A DNA stretch of 64,000 bases from Lichenostomus cassidix (taxonomy: Eukaryota; Chordata; Aves; Passeriformes; Meliphagidae), in NCBI GenBank assembly GCA_008360975.2, contig CM039182.1, positions 25,764,324 to 25,828,323 of the forward strand, in the 5' to 3' direction. Positions 15,495 through 30,063 of the stretch are shown in pieces (position 1 is the first letter of the stretch; every line of letters starts with the position of its first letter). The position numbers were made by a program, and so were the translations under genes. The notes under the pieces were generated by a model. The model was not told the DNA's origin. It worked only from the letters and a program-made list of their open reading frames with translations, and made no database searches.

Positions 15495-18400
15495 AGGTCT
15501 GAATAAATACCCCAAAAATCACACTTTTATTCAGAAATAGCTCATTTAAATAGAATATCCTGTTGCCACTGGGTTGATTCTTGCAAGAAATACATTTAGT
15601 CCTTTTACATAAACGGCACTCTTCACTTGCAGGTACAGTCAATTTTTGTCTGTATAATACAACTTATGTTTTTGGATGTGAATTTACAACAACATTTCTG
15701 AAAGCATATAATTTTAAAGGAAGAGATTTAATTGAATAATTACTGATTTGAATGTTGAAGGATTATAAAATTGGGTTGCACAATTGGCTTCTGATTTTAT
15801 TTCTTCATTTTGGCCCCATAAAGGCTATTTTTTAAATTTTATGGCATTCTGTAAGTTGATCTATACATTCAATATTTTAAGAAGGAACTAGAAGAAGGTG
15901 AGTTTTACACTGTTATTTCAAAAGATATTTCAATTCTTTTATCAGCTGTAATATTCAGTTGTAATTTTCATAACACAGTAGCCAGACATTAAAGTGGACA
16001 GAAATAGCAAATAAATAAAAGAACTGTTGTGGAGATCTTTCAGTTTTGACACTGTATTCAGGAGACATTGTAAAGATCATTATATAGGTCTAGATAAATG
16101 ACATAATCTTCAGCTAATTTATCTTGATTAAAAAGCTATTAATGATCCGTGAAAGGAGAGCAGGGGCAAACTTTGCCTCTTGAAGAAAATCTCATGATGA
16201 TGAAATGCTACATGATAGCCCTGAATTCTGCATGTGATTCTTTTCCAAGGTCAATGACCTATTTATCCTTCTTTTGGCTCAGAGATGCCAATCTGCAGCT
16301 TTCTTCCTTTTAGAAGTTGTATATTAAAAAGGAAAAAGAATAAGATATATTCTCTAGCAAGATATGCTAATCTCCAATAAGATATAATGTGCTTCTTCTG
16401 CTGGTGATTTTGAAGAACAATGTGAATCTTCAAACCAAAACTAGCAATGGACTCACTGTTACTGGATCTAGAAACTGCCTAGAGCGATAATTACTAGATA
16501 AAGAGGAAGGGCATGAAATGGTCATTGAAAGCAAGAGGGAAAGCAGAAGTGATTGAGGTAGGTAACTTTTATCAAATTAAAACAAAATGCAGACAAAATA
16601 CAGTTGCATCTTGCATTTGAATATTAAACTCAGGCATCGTCAATATTGTAATGTAATTAGTTCATTGTAATGAAGTACAGTATCAAGTCAAGTCTAACAA
16701 TAATTCAGAAACTTGCCTTCAAGTTTCAAGGACAGGCCATAAATACACACTGTAACAAAGGAAGCTCTTGCTCAGTGAATAGACACAACTCACTACTGAG
16801 TTTATACTCATCCTGTGTGTCTATTGAAATTATGAAACTATCAATGCCAATGAAGGCAAACTGTTACATAGCTTTGATGAATTAAGTTCAGATTCTCATT
16901 TCTTCTTTTTCATCACCATGACATTACAGATTCTTAGTAATTCTTGTCATATTTTTCTACCTCCTCCTTGCTCAGCATTTTGTGTGGTTATCCAATAGCA
17001 GTGTAAGAACAGTTTTCAAGAAATTTGTCGCTGGAATATTTTCCCAGAATTCTGGCTGTATGATCTGCTGCTGAATTTTCTTGAGACCTAAATTTTTTTT
17101 TCTGCCCTATGTATCTAATAATCTTCCTACAGTTTCATGCCAGACCTTTTCCACACATAGTTTTGCCTTTCACAATCCTACATTGTTGGCAAATTACATA
17201 GGAAGTTCCTATGCCATAGTCTAAATTTCAATCGTGTTAAGACAACTGGGCTGCCCTAACAATTTTATTAGGTAGCTCTTTCACTGTAGTACAAACACCA
17301 CGTTGGAAAATGCTATCATGCAGTCCTTAAAGTATATTTAAATATGTATGCTGATCATACTACAATTTTTCTTTGTCACTGAAGCATTGAAAATGTCTGA
17401 TATGTAAAGATGAGATTTATGAAATGTTATATATGCCTGGAAACACTTGCATTCTTCTATTGTTTGTTGCCTCTAAGGGCAAAATCTATATAAAAGTGTT
17501 AAAGCTAGGATTTTATGAATCATAATAAGTAGAGAAAGCAGACTGTCTCTTTACATTTTGTCTTCCTTTTTGAAATTAGAAATATGCCTGCTTTTTTCAG
17601 TTTCCTTTGCATTTTCACAGACGTCCATATAAAAAAAGAATATTGGATAAGGTCTCTAAGATCACAGCTTCTTGTTTTTAACATTTCAGCAGCAACACTG
17701 TTGACACCTGGCGCTTGTTATTCGTAAGAGTTCTGATTGCCTCTTGAATCTCTTTGAAATTTGGCTCAGCTGCCTGGAAAATGGCCATTTGTTGTTAGCT
17801 TTTTCATTTTCTTTATGGAGCTTGTCTAAGCACTTCTACCATATTTCCCTACTTCCATTCCTTGTAATAAGATTATTTTCATTTTTATATTTCATCAGAT
17901 TTTCTTATTATTGATATTCTCTTCTTCATGCACTGATACCCCTGTAAAGTTTTTGAACAGCCTCAGACTCCTTAAACTCAGTCATCAGAAGCAAATTCTC
18001 TACAAACTGTGATCCTCTGAAAATGTCCACTCTTGCCTGAGGAACAAATGTAAAATTTGCCAATATTCACCATCACACCATAGTAAGTATCTCCTCCAAA
18101 GGAAACACTGAAAGCCCTGAATCTTGTATTTGGGTTTCCCAGAATATAATGTATCTCACCTAACACACCAAAAGCCCTTAGGGAAACTGGGGAGGGGAAC
18201 TGGTATAGCTGGACAACAAATTTACACTTGAATGAACTCCTATGGAAAAACAAAAATGCCTAAAAAAATCCATTTTCCAGTGGAGGAATGCTTTTCACAA
18301 AATATTCCTTCCCTCTCTGACCTTTCAGGCCTGATGCAGGAAAGGTATGAAATAGCTTAAAAAGAAAAGTTTGAAAAGTAAAATTTCTTATGGCACTGGA

Positions 18401-21400
18401 TACTAAAAAGTTAGGCTTCATAGCTATGGATTTCATGGATCAGTAATGGTCAGTCTTCTTACAACAACTTCCCTGTATTTCTTTGCTAATAATCAGCTAA
18501 GAATTACCTCTGCCTCTCAACTTTTCACCTAAAGTCTCATTAAAATTTTCCTATTTTTCAGTATAAATTAATTCTTCTTCCTCAGATTTTAGAACTTTTT
18601 TTTTTTTTTTAATATAGCTCATTGATTTCAGTCTGTCTTTAACTTTGTGTATTACTCCTATTTATGATCTGAAGGAGGGTGCACATAGCCACAGCTTTGT
18701 ATTTTGTTTTTGCCTTCTGGAGGTAATTTACCTCATGTTTTCCTCATAGCAGAGCTATGTTTGAAGGTAATCAGATTGATCAGGGCTGTGTTTTGTGCAG
18801 TGTTGTAAATTAATGCCTTACAGTCTCTCAAGCAACTGTTACCGTGTTTGATCACACTCATAGATCTCACCATGTTCAACAGGAATTCCTCTCCTTGTTT
18901 TTATACAAAATTTCCTAGGAAAGCCTGTCTCTATCTTCTCTACAGCTCACTTTTAGGTAGTAGAAATAAGGTCCTTCCTTACACTTTTCTCTAGACTGAG
19001 GCTAGTTTCTTTAGCCTCATATGTCATCTGCTTTTGCACCTTAGACATTTTCATGGCACTCCAGTGGATTGCTCCCAGTTGGTTGGCCCCTCTACCAAGG
19101 GATCCAAGAGTGAACATAGGATTCTTCGTGCAGTAAATGTGTCCTGGAGTCATGAAGGACACTCGTGTTTTTAGTAAATCAATTCTGATTCATTCTCTCC
19201 TTGAAATTTTGTATTGTCTTTGTAGAATTGCAGTTTCTTCTTCAGCTTTTTCATATTCTGCAGTTTCTGATTATACTGATTACTCTGGCACACTGTCCAT
19301 GTTGCATATAAGGGCAAAGTTGTTCATTTACATTTGGGGGTGTTTCTGGGAGCTCTGCTTTTGTACTGCCCTTTGTTTTCCTAATGTCTTTCTTTTTGTT
19401 ATGAACACATCAGCAATTTAATACAGCAGAATATTTTTCTGAATCAATTCCCATTTATGTGCATGATTTGAATCATCTAAATAAAATCTGTTCTACATGT
19501 GCTCATATATTTTGTGTTTTCTCTGCTATGTAAATTTTTTTTTCTTATATCTCTTACAAGACAGTCATATGAGTTACTTTTACCTCCCTCTAGGTTTTTT
19601 GATGCCAAGAGACAAAGATTTCTGTCTTTCCTTAGTAAGTGCATGATCAGTCTAGCTAACAGTAACTCCATCTGTGCTCTTTGCTGATGTTTGCGAGTAG
19701 TTGTAGCAGAAAATGCAGTACTCTGTAAAGGCACTTTATAAAATCTGTTCAAAATAATCTAGTTTCAATATAATTAAACACTTGTATTATTTCCAGGTTT
19801 TTTTTCCCCCCCACTTTTTCATTTCCTGTGCTAAAACTGTAGAAATTGTAAGCCATCCTACAGCTGTTGAAGATATTCAGGACATTCATCATCTAATAAT
19901 CTTTATTTTTCTTCACTGAAAGTAGATATATTGGTGAAGTCAATACTGAGCTATCTCCTTTTAATCTTAATTGAATGTTTGTCCACTAATGGCTTCATAG
20001 GTATTTCTGTTGGTAGTGAATTTTAACTGTTCCCATTTCATGTCTTGTAGTCTTTCTTTCACTGTGAATGTAGATCCTTCTGTATTTCTGTGTATCTTAT
20101 CTCTGAGGAGTCTGTGATGTGTGCACAATTCTGCTTTGCTTGAGCTATAACAGTTTGGGGAACTTTTGGCCTATGTAAAATCAGATGTTCCATATTTATG
20201 ATTCCTATTTTTTTCCAAAGTTGATGGCTTTTATTCAGATTTTTATCCATTTTTTTTTTACGTTTTGGGGATGACTCCTTAAAATTGTTCTTTGCTGTAG
20301 ATCAGAAAAGCCATTATTAAATTTCTGTTTCCCATATACGTTCTTTTAAGCCGTAGATGAAATAATTCCTAATATTCTGTAAAGGTGTTGAGCTCTTGAA
20401 GTATTTAGCTATGAAGAGATCATCTGATCTGCTAAGCATGCTCAAGGTTCTTCTGTGAACTGAGTACAGTTTATCAGCATTTCTCTTGAAATGTAGACAG
20501 TAGATTGGGACAGTATGTTCTCTCATTGCTTAGGCCATTACCAAATATATTAAATAACATTACTACATCCTTCCTTGAAATTTTATTTTTATTGAAAATT
20601 CCAAAGATGCCAAGGTGATGGGAATTTTCAACTGATTCAGTCTCCTCTCTATCCAGTGGTTTCAGGTACTGTAAATCATGGTGTGATGTAAGATTCTGTC
20701 AATTCTTTGCTCATAAAATTTATATTTTGGGGGAGAGGTGTTTTAAAAATACCTTCTGTTGCTTTTGCCCCACTTCCTAAACTGTCCCATGGGATTTGTA
20801 TTGTCTAATTTTCTATAGGTTTGCTACCTATTGCTTCCTGCGAAATCTGAGTGAACAAAAGCTTTTAATGGTGATCATTTATGCTACCTTGCAGATCAGT
20901 GAAAAATGTTGGTAAGCTGTGTGGAGCCACAAAACTTGCAAATTACATGTCTCAGGTTCAGCATAAATATATTTTCTTGGGAAATTTCTCTAAGTGGTTA
21001 CATTTTTTCTTCTCCTCTTCATCCTTTATTTCTATTGCAGCAAAGCACAGAATAAAACCATCAAAGGCAATGAACATTTATTTTAAGTTAGGGTACATCA
21101 GGCAGTTTGACATTTTATACCTACTTTACTTTTTCTCAACTAAATGAGCACTGGTAATGCATATATTTTGTGTGCTGGAACAGGTCATGTCCCTTTCTGT
21201 CACAGTCCACCTTGTTTTGTGATTGTGCACCCTTGGATGCATAATGGAGATATGGGTACTTGTGCATAAAGAAACATAGCTTAAATGAACTGGAAAGCTC
21301 TGTGCTTTATTGGACAGCACTTTTTGAACTTTTTTCCCCTGGGTGAATTATTTAAAAGATCTTTGTAAATGGTGCATAACTTCAAATTGGGTCCATAGAC

Positions 21401-21705
21401 TGTAGATCAGGTAATTGATTCTCCTCCTTAATTTCATTTGTTACATGATCACATTATTGCTTTCCCTTCTTGATTAAGTTTTTTTTTATTCATAGTATTG
21501 CACAAATAATCTAAAACAAGTTCTAATATCTTAATCTGTGGCTAATTAACATTTCCTCAGCTCACTTAAATTGCCCATCATGCTGTCTTACAAGGTCATT
21601 TCTTGTTAAATCAGAGCATGATTTCAGGTGAAGATGTCTGCTTGAATTTGTAGAGAGATTGAAGTTCTGGAAGTTTATGTACTTTGGGGTATTTTTAAGT
21701 GATGT

Positions 21706-21770
21706 GTTTTTTTTGGTTTTTTTTTTGTTTGTTTGGTTTTTGTTTGGGTGTTTTGTGTGTGTGTGTGTGT
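21706..21770. repeat. T/G-rich tract ending in (GT)8
   Basis: TTTGTTTGG-type sequence leading into eight GT units at 21755-21770. A typical unstable dinucleotide repeat. Confidence 0.9.
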
Positions 21771-22741
21771 ATTTTATTAAGTTTATTTTCCCCAAGAGTA
21801 CTTGAGTTTCTTTTTAAAATGGCTCAGCATTTTCAGATGAAACTATTTGCTTTGGGTAACTTTCTTGTGGGCTATGACAAGAAGTTTTTTAGCCATGCTC
21901 ATGTGGAAGAAAATGTCCTTACACTGTGAGTTCTCAAAGTAGATCTGTTGTGTTTATAATAACCAAACCTTTTTGTATTTGTTGCATGGAGAGAAAGTTC
22001 ATTCTTTTATAATGTGTCCATCAGAGTTGCGTAGCTGCTAGTAAGGCACTAGCAGGACATGAACTAACTATTTAAACTAACTAACTATAGAAAACAGATT
22101 CCTGTTTATTATTAGTTTTCCATCAGGTTTCTGACGTGAAAACTAAAGAGTTGCATTTCTCTTGAGATAAGAAATTACAATTAAATGGAGACTGGTTGAT
22201 CAGCCATGACACAATGTTGTCAACATGAAATCAGAGAGGGGACAGTACATTTGCATTTGCTGCCTTTGTAGACAGAGATTATGCTAACAGCATGGAGCTG
22301 CCTCACTCTCCCAGGAGCACAAAGAAACCCGACAGCTGCAATTCTGAAAAGCTTCCTGAAGAGGTGAAGATTACACCTGCTCCATGTTGTCTCCAAACTG
22401 TTTCTGCACTAGAATAGCCTCTGGCTCTGCCCAGTGCTTACACTGCCATTCCATGCTTACCTCCCGTGGATGTGCTATGGGATTAATGAACTCTGTGTTT
22501 GCTTAAATTCTCATAATTAAACTATTTTCCCATAATGCAGATTGGTTAAAAGGATATGATGCAGAGTCTAGTCATTCATGAACATAACATAAAATTTAGT
22601 TGCTTGCATTGTTGGTGTTCTTTGTTAACAAAATGGAAACACAGAGGAAAAATTTAGTACCAAGCCTTCCCAAAGTCCTATTTCATTTGAGCAATACAAA
22701 CCCCATGACTTTGTATGGTTTTGTCTATACAGAATGTACAG

Positions 22742-22783
22742 ATGTCAAAAGTGACTGCTTACATGTCAAAAGTGACTGCTTAC
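22742..22783. repeat. Perfect 21-bp tandem duplication
   Basis: The unit beginning ATGTCAAAAGTGACTGC at 22742-22762 is repeated exactly at 22763-22783. A third, degenerate copy starts at 22784 (ATCTCAAAATGAG). Confidence 0.95.
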
Positions 22784-24079
22784 ATCTCAAAATGAGCAAT
22801 TGCTGTATGATTTGCTGATGTCTGTGGGGAATTTGGTAGGTGTATAAATATATTTTTTTTGCATGTGTATCTCTTGTTAGAAAGGTGTAAAGTTCCCTAG
22901 CTGATAGAAAGATATCTGCTGAGCACATTAATGAATTGTATTTTCCTAAATTAATTTCTACACCTCTGTGTAGTATTCGCAATGATAATGTGTCAGACCA
23001 GGGAAATAACTATCCTCCTTGTGAACAGGGGTCATTCCTTGAGCAATGTGTGAATGTACATTAATCCGGTAAAAAGGACAAAAAGAGAAAAGGTGCAAAA
23101 GGAAACAATTCAGTGCCTAAGGACATATTACATACATAGAGGAGTTAAAAGCCAAAGTGGAAATGCCAACCCTCACTATAACTCTGAGATCTATGCAGAG
23201 GAGGTTCAGTTCTTAGGAAGGGCTCTTTTTATGGCAGGTGCAGAGCTGCTTTGGATGCATGTATTAGGGAAGATTACAAATAATTTTAAGATCTGAAAAT
23301 GGAAATAATGCTGAACTGAGAGGCTGTGAAATGTGCTGAGGAAAATCATTCAATTTTAATTCTGTTCTCCATTATCTGTGGTAAAATAATTTTTTTCCAT
23401 CTTAAAGAAAAATCCTTTCCATGGGAAGTGCCAGAGCAGGAATCTGTGCCTTAAAAAGCAGCAGGAGTTGGGCTATACCCAGCAAACAATGGCAGTCAGG
23501 GAAGGAAGAAAGGAACTTGCTAATCCCCAGGAAAGACCTCATCTTTTCCTTGAAGTGAATCCTATTTGTTCTGTTCTAAGGGGCAGAAACAGGATGGCGA
23601 GAAAATGGGGTTGAACTACTCTGTCCTCTATGGAAAAAAGTGTGTTGAAACACTAGCTTTTCCCTGTTACCCATAGTCCTCCTTTTCAAATATTTTTTTT
23701 TTCTGAATAGAGAATGAATTAGTCCTTCACTTGGGTGTTCCCGTCTGAAAAGGGAGAGAGGACTTGGAGATTATATTACCGTGCTTTTTGTAATTACTTG
23801 CTAGAAACTAACACAAAAGAGAAGTGTGAACATGTTTGCAGCAGCTAGCAAAGTATAATGAGGGGAAAAGCCTTTTCTTCTGTTTCTTGTTTGTATTATC
23901 AACACCAAAGAGCTCTAAGTCATAAACCAGGACCACATGGGGAGGTTATGATTCATATATAAGAGACAACACATGGATCGAGACAGCTAAAGGAGCACAA
24001 GGAAACAATGAGGCAATGTTGGTCAGTATGAGAGAAAGTGTCTCAGTGCATTATTAGCTTAAACATTTCCTCATGTTTT

Positions 24080-24600
24080 TTTGTAGGCATCACAGCAAGA
24101 GAGTTTTAATGAGGGATTTGAAGGAAGATAATGAGGTTGTGTGGCAGATGCTTGGAAAAAATCACACAGGAGCTTGTTTAAAAATATCTGACAAATGGGT
24201 AATGGAAGCCAACATTATGGTCTAACTGGAGACAGAGCTCATTGGAGATGATAGGTAGGATGAAAATGAAGAAGAATTCAAAGATGAAGGCAAACAGCTT
24301 ATGATTATTTAGAAATTAATAAAGAGGCATTGGTTAAAAATGCTGGCACTTTTTCCCATTAGATTCTGTGTGAAGGGATCAGAGTTAGCCAGAGCAACAG
24401 ATGTTATGATGGTAGAGATTTGAAGTGGATTATGACAGTCTGCACAAGACCTTTGGCTTTGTGGGTGAACATCAATGGGCATTCATTAAGGATGCTATGC
24501 AGAAATAACTAAAAAATTTAGGCTGAAGTGTATTGCATCAGACATTGACTTGTTTACAAAAGACATGATGGGATCGGAATTTCTAGAGGAAGAAGTGACA
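24080..24600 (-). mobile_element. Old L2-type LINE fragment (reverse-transcriptase 3' region)
   Basis: Read on the minus strand, this matches in order the end of the ORF2 coding region of amniote L2-like LINEs as I know it: a part corresponding to the FFLHNISK-like and HTAKTLVQ-like segments at about 24420-24520 (for example CACAAAGCCAAAGGTCTTGT), then the part corresponding to the TFKALHN region near 24270-24310. The frame is broken by stops and small indels, so it is a dead copy. Family name and exact borders are uncertain; the assignment comes from remembered consensus and not a search. Confidence 0.5.
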
Positions 24601-25259
24601 AGTTTTATATGTGAAAGGGAAGCACTGTGGTGTTGAGAGCAAGTTGTGTATGTGTGTAGATTGTTCCTCTTTTCTAATATGGAAAGCTAAAAATCTTTTA
24701 CCTGAATGAGGGCAATACAGAAAGTTAAAAATAAATTAATACAAAAATACAGCACAAACAGTCATAGTGACAGAAACTTACTTCTCTTTGGTTTTGTTAG
24801 AGGCATACTTATGCCATCCACTTACGTTTTTTCAAAAGCTTCAAGTCTGGTTGCTTTGAATTTTAAAATAATCCTCACAATTAAAAGTTCAGTTTCAAGA
24901 GTGACTATATTAAAATGCTTGCAGAAAAAAAGGTTAGGTTCCCTGAAAATCAGGGGTTTAATACAGATGATCAAAGCAATTAATACATGCCACAGTTGAA
25001 AGCAGGTAGTTAATGGGAGATTTAAAAAAAAACTAGTGCACACAATAGATTTCTGTTTTACCTTTTATAGAAGAGGAAGGCAAATACATATTCTTTGCAG
25101 GAAGCCTAATCCTATAGAAAAGTCAACATGAGAAAAGACATGCTGAGCTGCTTTGCAAAGTAATTTTAAACTTCTTTGCCTGGGAAATCCATAAAGGTAG
25201 CTGGAATAAGAGGCTAACATAATTAATGGACAGAACTTCTAAACATTAAATTAATGATT

Positions 25260-25800
25260 TGCCTTAACATTCACTAGAGAGTGGGTGACAGATGCTGGAA
25301 ATGGATGTAAATTTCCTATGAGAAGAAGAAGAAACACTGAGGGAAATCAAGACCATACCTGAACAGACGATCAGGATATTATAATGCCTGAAGATTAGCA
25401 AAACTCCAGGGGCAGATGGAGTCTGTCCCAGAGATGAGAATCCCAAGAACCTATGGGAGTATAAGCAACATCTTATTATAATGGAAACTATTGGTCAACT
25501 TAAAAGTGATGAGTAGAAATTGAGAGACAGGAAATTAATGATATTTAGGGATCACTTCTGCTCTTGAGGACAGTGACAGCTAAACATTAATTTTCAGAAA
25601 GGTATTATTTATTTGCAGGCAGAACTCATTGAGAAAGGGAAGACATTTAATTGGTTTAGGTAGTGGTCTCAATTAGATTAAAAGTTAACTAGGGAGAGAG
25701 AAAAAGGCACATAAGGGTTGATGATTTTAAGAAGCTTTGTCTGTAGCACAGTCTAAAAGACAGAGCAGATTTTTAAAAGCTTTTCTAGTCAGCCAGAATC
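25260..25800 (+). mobile_element. Old LINE reverse-transcriptase fragment (CR1/L3/L2 type)
   Basis: At about 25396-25465 the + strand translates to KISKTPGADGVCPRDENP, close to the KxxKAPGPDGIxPxxLK motif at the start of the reverse-transcriptase domain in CR1/L2 LINEs. Flanking sequence has no long frame and is heavily diverged. It lies 0.7 kb from the L2-like piece but on the opposite strand, so it is a separate insertion or a rearranged one. Borders are rough. Confidence 0.4.
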
Positions 25801-28800
25801 TCTTTGCATGTATACTCCTGGGACTTTCCAGTGTTGTTGATTCCTTGCAATGTTTTGAGGATGGTGCAGTGGTACCAAGAAGGTTCTGCACTCATCAGAT
25901 CCAGAGTAGCATTGGTGCCAGATTGGGTTAAATATTGGTCAGTGGCAGCTGCAGCAGCCACTGAAGTGTTCATCTTATTTGGATAAGGGAATGTGATTTT
26001 CTTCAGGAGATGAAAGTGTTCTGGAGTTATCAGGTAATGACAAACACATATGAAAGCAAATTACTTCAGCCATTTTGTGAGGATCAGCATAATGCTAATT
26101 TTCACTTACTAGAGCAACACAAACAGGGAGCATAGGTGAGCAAAACAGTGAGAAATAGAATTTGTGAAGAATTTGGCATTTTAATACAAGTAAGCAAAGT
26201 AATTTACACTTACCTGGGATAGCTCAGGAAGAGAGTTCAGCAATCTGTTTTGTACATACCAGGTAAACAAATGTAAGAGAATTGTGGGAGGAACAAAAAA
26301 AAGAAAATACTCCATAGTCACATGGAAATTTACATTAATCAGGAGTATGATCTAAATGAAGAAACTATAGTATATAAGTTTTTTTTTTTACATAATTACA
26401 TATGTAATAGCAGCAAAAACCCCAAGCAACATTAAATTTCAATAAATACTGCTATTGAATAGAAATTATTTTAGCCTACTACAAAAAAAAATCACAAAAT
26501 CTGTGATGACAAAATTTCTATTGACTATGTAATTTTAAATCTTCTAGTAATATCTTGATATACAGAGAATGTCCATGTAAAAATATATGGGCTAATAATT
26601 CTGGAAAGGAAACCATATAGATCTGTGTTTATTCTAGCCACAGCACATATTTCTAAAATGAAAATAAAAATGTGTACGCCACCAGTCATGGCAACAATCA
26701 GCCATAAAACCTAGTGATGAACAAAATGCCATTAATCCCATACTTAATTTGTCATTGACCTGCTCTATTTAAATACAAAACTGGTTATTATAATCTAGCA
26801 ACTGTGGCATGGCTGTGAGTAATCCCCTGAGTTCTTCTTGTCTAGTGGAAATGTCAAGACCGTATTTTTTCTCTCTGTTTTTCCGGCACAAAACCTCCTT
26901 ACAAGATCCACAGTTCTTAACAGTTCTGATTGATGACCTAAGACCAAAGTCTATCAAAGTTAATGGAAAGACTTCATTGTCCTTTTGATCAGTCCTCTGG
27001 CATTTTGGGCTCATGGCTTTTCCTTCAGTAAGAAATGGCTTCTGTTGTTTCCTCTTTACAGAATAAGGGAGATCTACTTTTAATCAGACCTCACCAGCAA
27101 GGAATTTGTTTCTTGGGAGACAGAAACCTGGTTTTCAGGGTCAAAGAAGATGTTGAGAAGTCTAAGGGAGAAAGGAAAGATGTTGCTTGAGGCCTCAGAG
27201 AATTTGTGAGAGAGCAAGCTCAAAGACCTTAATATTTTGTTTCATGGTTCTGGAGTTTGAAGGCCTAAACTGTGAGCTAGAGGCTTTACCAGGGAGGATG
27301 GATCATATAACACAAAACCTGCAATCTACGGACTCACTGGGAACCACTGGGGAGATTACTTTGTATTGTTCATTAGTGATGAAAAACAGGCTGCACATGC
27401 TGAGGTGGGTTGGAGGTAAGAGTGCAGAAAGTCTCCCCTTTCACAAAGAAACACACTCATCCCAGAGAAAAAGATGGCAAAAGGCTGGTACACTGTTATC
27501 CCTTAGTGTTTTGGTTGTAAATAGTTGGAGTAGCTTCCTAGACTAAGCAGATTCTTTTTGCCATCCCATTGTCATTGCAAGCAGCAACTGATCACTGATG
27601 CCAGATCTGCACCCTTTAAATCTTCCAAGTCAGACCTCCTTAGTTTGCTGACAAAAAGAAATTTCCCAATTCAGTACTGTGGAGTCAATAAAAATGTAGC
27701 TGTGGCAGTGCAAGGTGCATTCTCTTCTCCCTGATGTACCATAATCATCAAATTGTAAGCTAAGATACAATTCCAGAAATAACGTTGCACATAATAGTTG
27801 ATGTATGAAGCGGAAAGAACATAGTTAATTTGCAGAGGTGAATTTGAGCTTTCATGTCCATCAGACAGGAAAATCTGGTTTTGACTGCAGACTGAGAAAA
27901 TTTTAAATGGAAGCCTCTGATGGAAATATATATGGAATGCAAAGAAGTGTTTATATGGTCAATTTTCTGTCCAGATGAACCTTATTTCTTCCTGTCATTT
28001 TTACTGGGACTTTGTATTAATTTTCTTACAGTTCTTCCTCGTACTTTTTTCTGACTGTAAATTTTTTCACAGTTTCTTGTTTTTACAGACATATTCTATG
28101 TCTTGCTGTGTGAGAAACAGCACCTCTTTAATGACTTAATACAGGGGTTACAATCCAAAAGACAAAAGTATCTAACTTTTATTGCAATATTATATTTCTA
28201 ATTCTTAGTCTAGTCAGTGTTACTCTACAGGTCTTTCCTCATAGAAACAGTAATCCAGGACAACATGTAAACACTGAATTTAGTCTTTAAGATATTTTCA
28301 GGAGTTGCACCTTAAGCTGCATCCCTGCATGCCAGATAGTGTCATTTTTGCATGTAGGAAGCTTATGAAGTGGAATTTAAAAAGTGTAAACTAAAGTATT
28401 CTGTAATAAAAAAAAATTAAAATCTATATTCTTGCTTTTCTCCTGAGACAACTTTTTGTTGTTTATGCACAAGTGGTCTTGAAGTGCCTTGAATTTACTT
28501 CATGCTAAGGATATGTTTGTGGGCTCTAACTGTGGAGCAGCTGACACACAGTATCTGAATTTTTTGTGATTACTTGTTTAGGCATGAGTGTTGTCACAGT
28601 AGATACACAGCTAACTGGGAGTGCAACTCATGCATGGCCACATTTTTTCCCACTTAGATATCTGTGCCGAGATGTGCCATAGGATCTTCGACTGGTACTT
28701 TATTCTAGCAGATGACAGAACTGAGCCCTGCATAACTGGCTTTGATACCTTGATAACAGTGTGCATTTTTCAGAAAAGGCTGTTCTTGGAGGTTAAAAAG

Positions 28801-30063
28801 GATTTTTAAAATTGCTGTCCAGCAGCTGCAGATTTCAGAATGGAGTAAGCTGAGATTTTCTTAACAAAGTTCTTTTTTATGAAGACTGAAGGTATTGACA
28901 GGAAATGGCCTGGTGAATTTGAGTTTCAAGTCTTAAACACATTTGTTTGGTTCAGAAGGAGCTTCTTTATTGCCAAGAAACGAAAGAGGAAAAGTTCTGG
29001 GTGCAGAGCAGGTGAGGTGGTAGTATGCCCATCTCCATTTACACTTACTCCATTACTGTTGGTTATTTTTTGTTCTTCCAGTACAAATCTACTTAAATGT
29101 TGGCCATAAACCTTGGCTGCATTTTAATATTGGCTGTGTACTTGTGATCTTTCTCTACTGGTGCTTAAAAAGGGCATTGACTCTTCCTTTTATTTGATTT
29201 CTGTCTGCAGCTATAAAATTAATCTCCCAGTCTCATGCTGCAATGAGCTGTGTCAGTGGAAGAGAGATAAGTTTCATTTTTTTTGCCTTAAAACTTCTTC
29301 CAAAGTTACAAAGAGTTGAGCACATTTACTTTCTCTTTTGAATTTTAACAAAGCCCTTGTCTTTTTTTCCCTGCATTTCTATTTTATCCATGTCATTTTG
29401 GTTCTTTTGTTTTATATTTCACATTTTTTTCCAGAATCCTTTTTTTCCCCTTCAAACTTAGTTTATAGTCTCTGACAGGATTCTTTCTATGCTATCTGCC
29501 AAAACATCTGTTCCTTTTTTGAATAAAAAGCTTGCTTCTCCAGAAAGTGTCACACGAGTCCAAACCAAGTATAAACCTTCATTCCTCTCTTTGACTTTGC
29601 CAGTGATGGACTAGCACTGGGAAGCTTGGTATTCTTCTCTGCCTTGTCTCATTTTTCATTATGCCAAATACAGTAGTTTAGTGGGGCAAAAAAAAAATTG
29701 GATTTCAATGCACACATTTCCTTTCAAAATATGCTATCACTTATATGTACTTTCTATTTTTAATCTTGCAATTATTTCCTGAATTTTTAATTGAAGCAGA
29801 TACTTATTAGCTTCAAATTGTTTCCACTTAAAAAAATTCCACTGTCTGTTCTTTTTTGCCAGGACCACATTTGAATTACTACTCTTACCGAAAATGCAAC
29901 ACAACTGTCCTTGACTCTTGGATTCATTTTGGCAATTCTACAATTTTGCAGTCAAAACAGCATTCAGAAAAAATTTGGGTTGCCATGAGAAAATTGTGTA
30001 ACTTTCAGTACTTTGATAATTCTGATGTACTAGACCTGATGCCTTAAATCACTAGTAAAAAAT
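25801..30063. other. Intronic DNA without recognised elements
   Basis: No gene or transposon recognised. A 119-codon open frame at 27187-27546 has no domain and is within chance expectation. Short A and T runs occur near 26380 and 29280. Confidence 0.55.

Larger units (their letters stand above)
11738..24079. other. Intronic DNA with only simple repeats recognised
   Basis: No gene. Contains a GTTT-rich stretch near 11980-12016, a TGTAG array at 15474-15494, a T/G tract at 21706-21770 and a 21-bp tandem duplication at 22742-22783. Open frames are all under 100 codons. A more even-composition pocket at about 22200-22460 has no repeat I recognise. Confidence 0.6.

Noticed and set aside
27187..27546. 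119-codon open frame on the plus strand
   Set aside because: No domain, no exon signals with matching phase, and not similar to any family I know.
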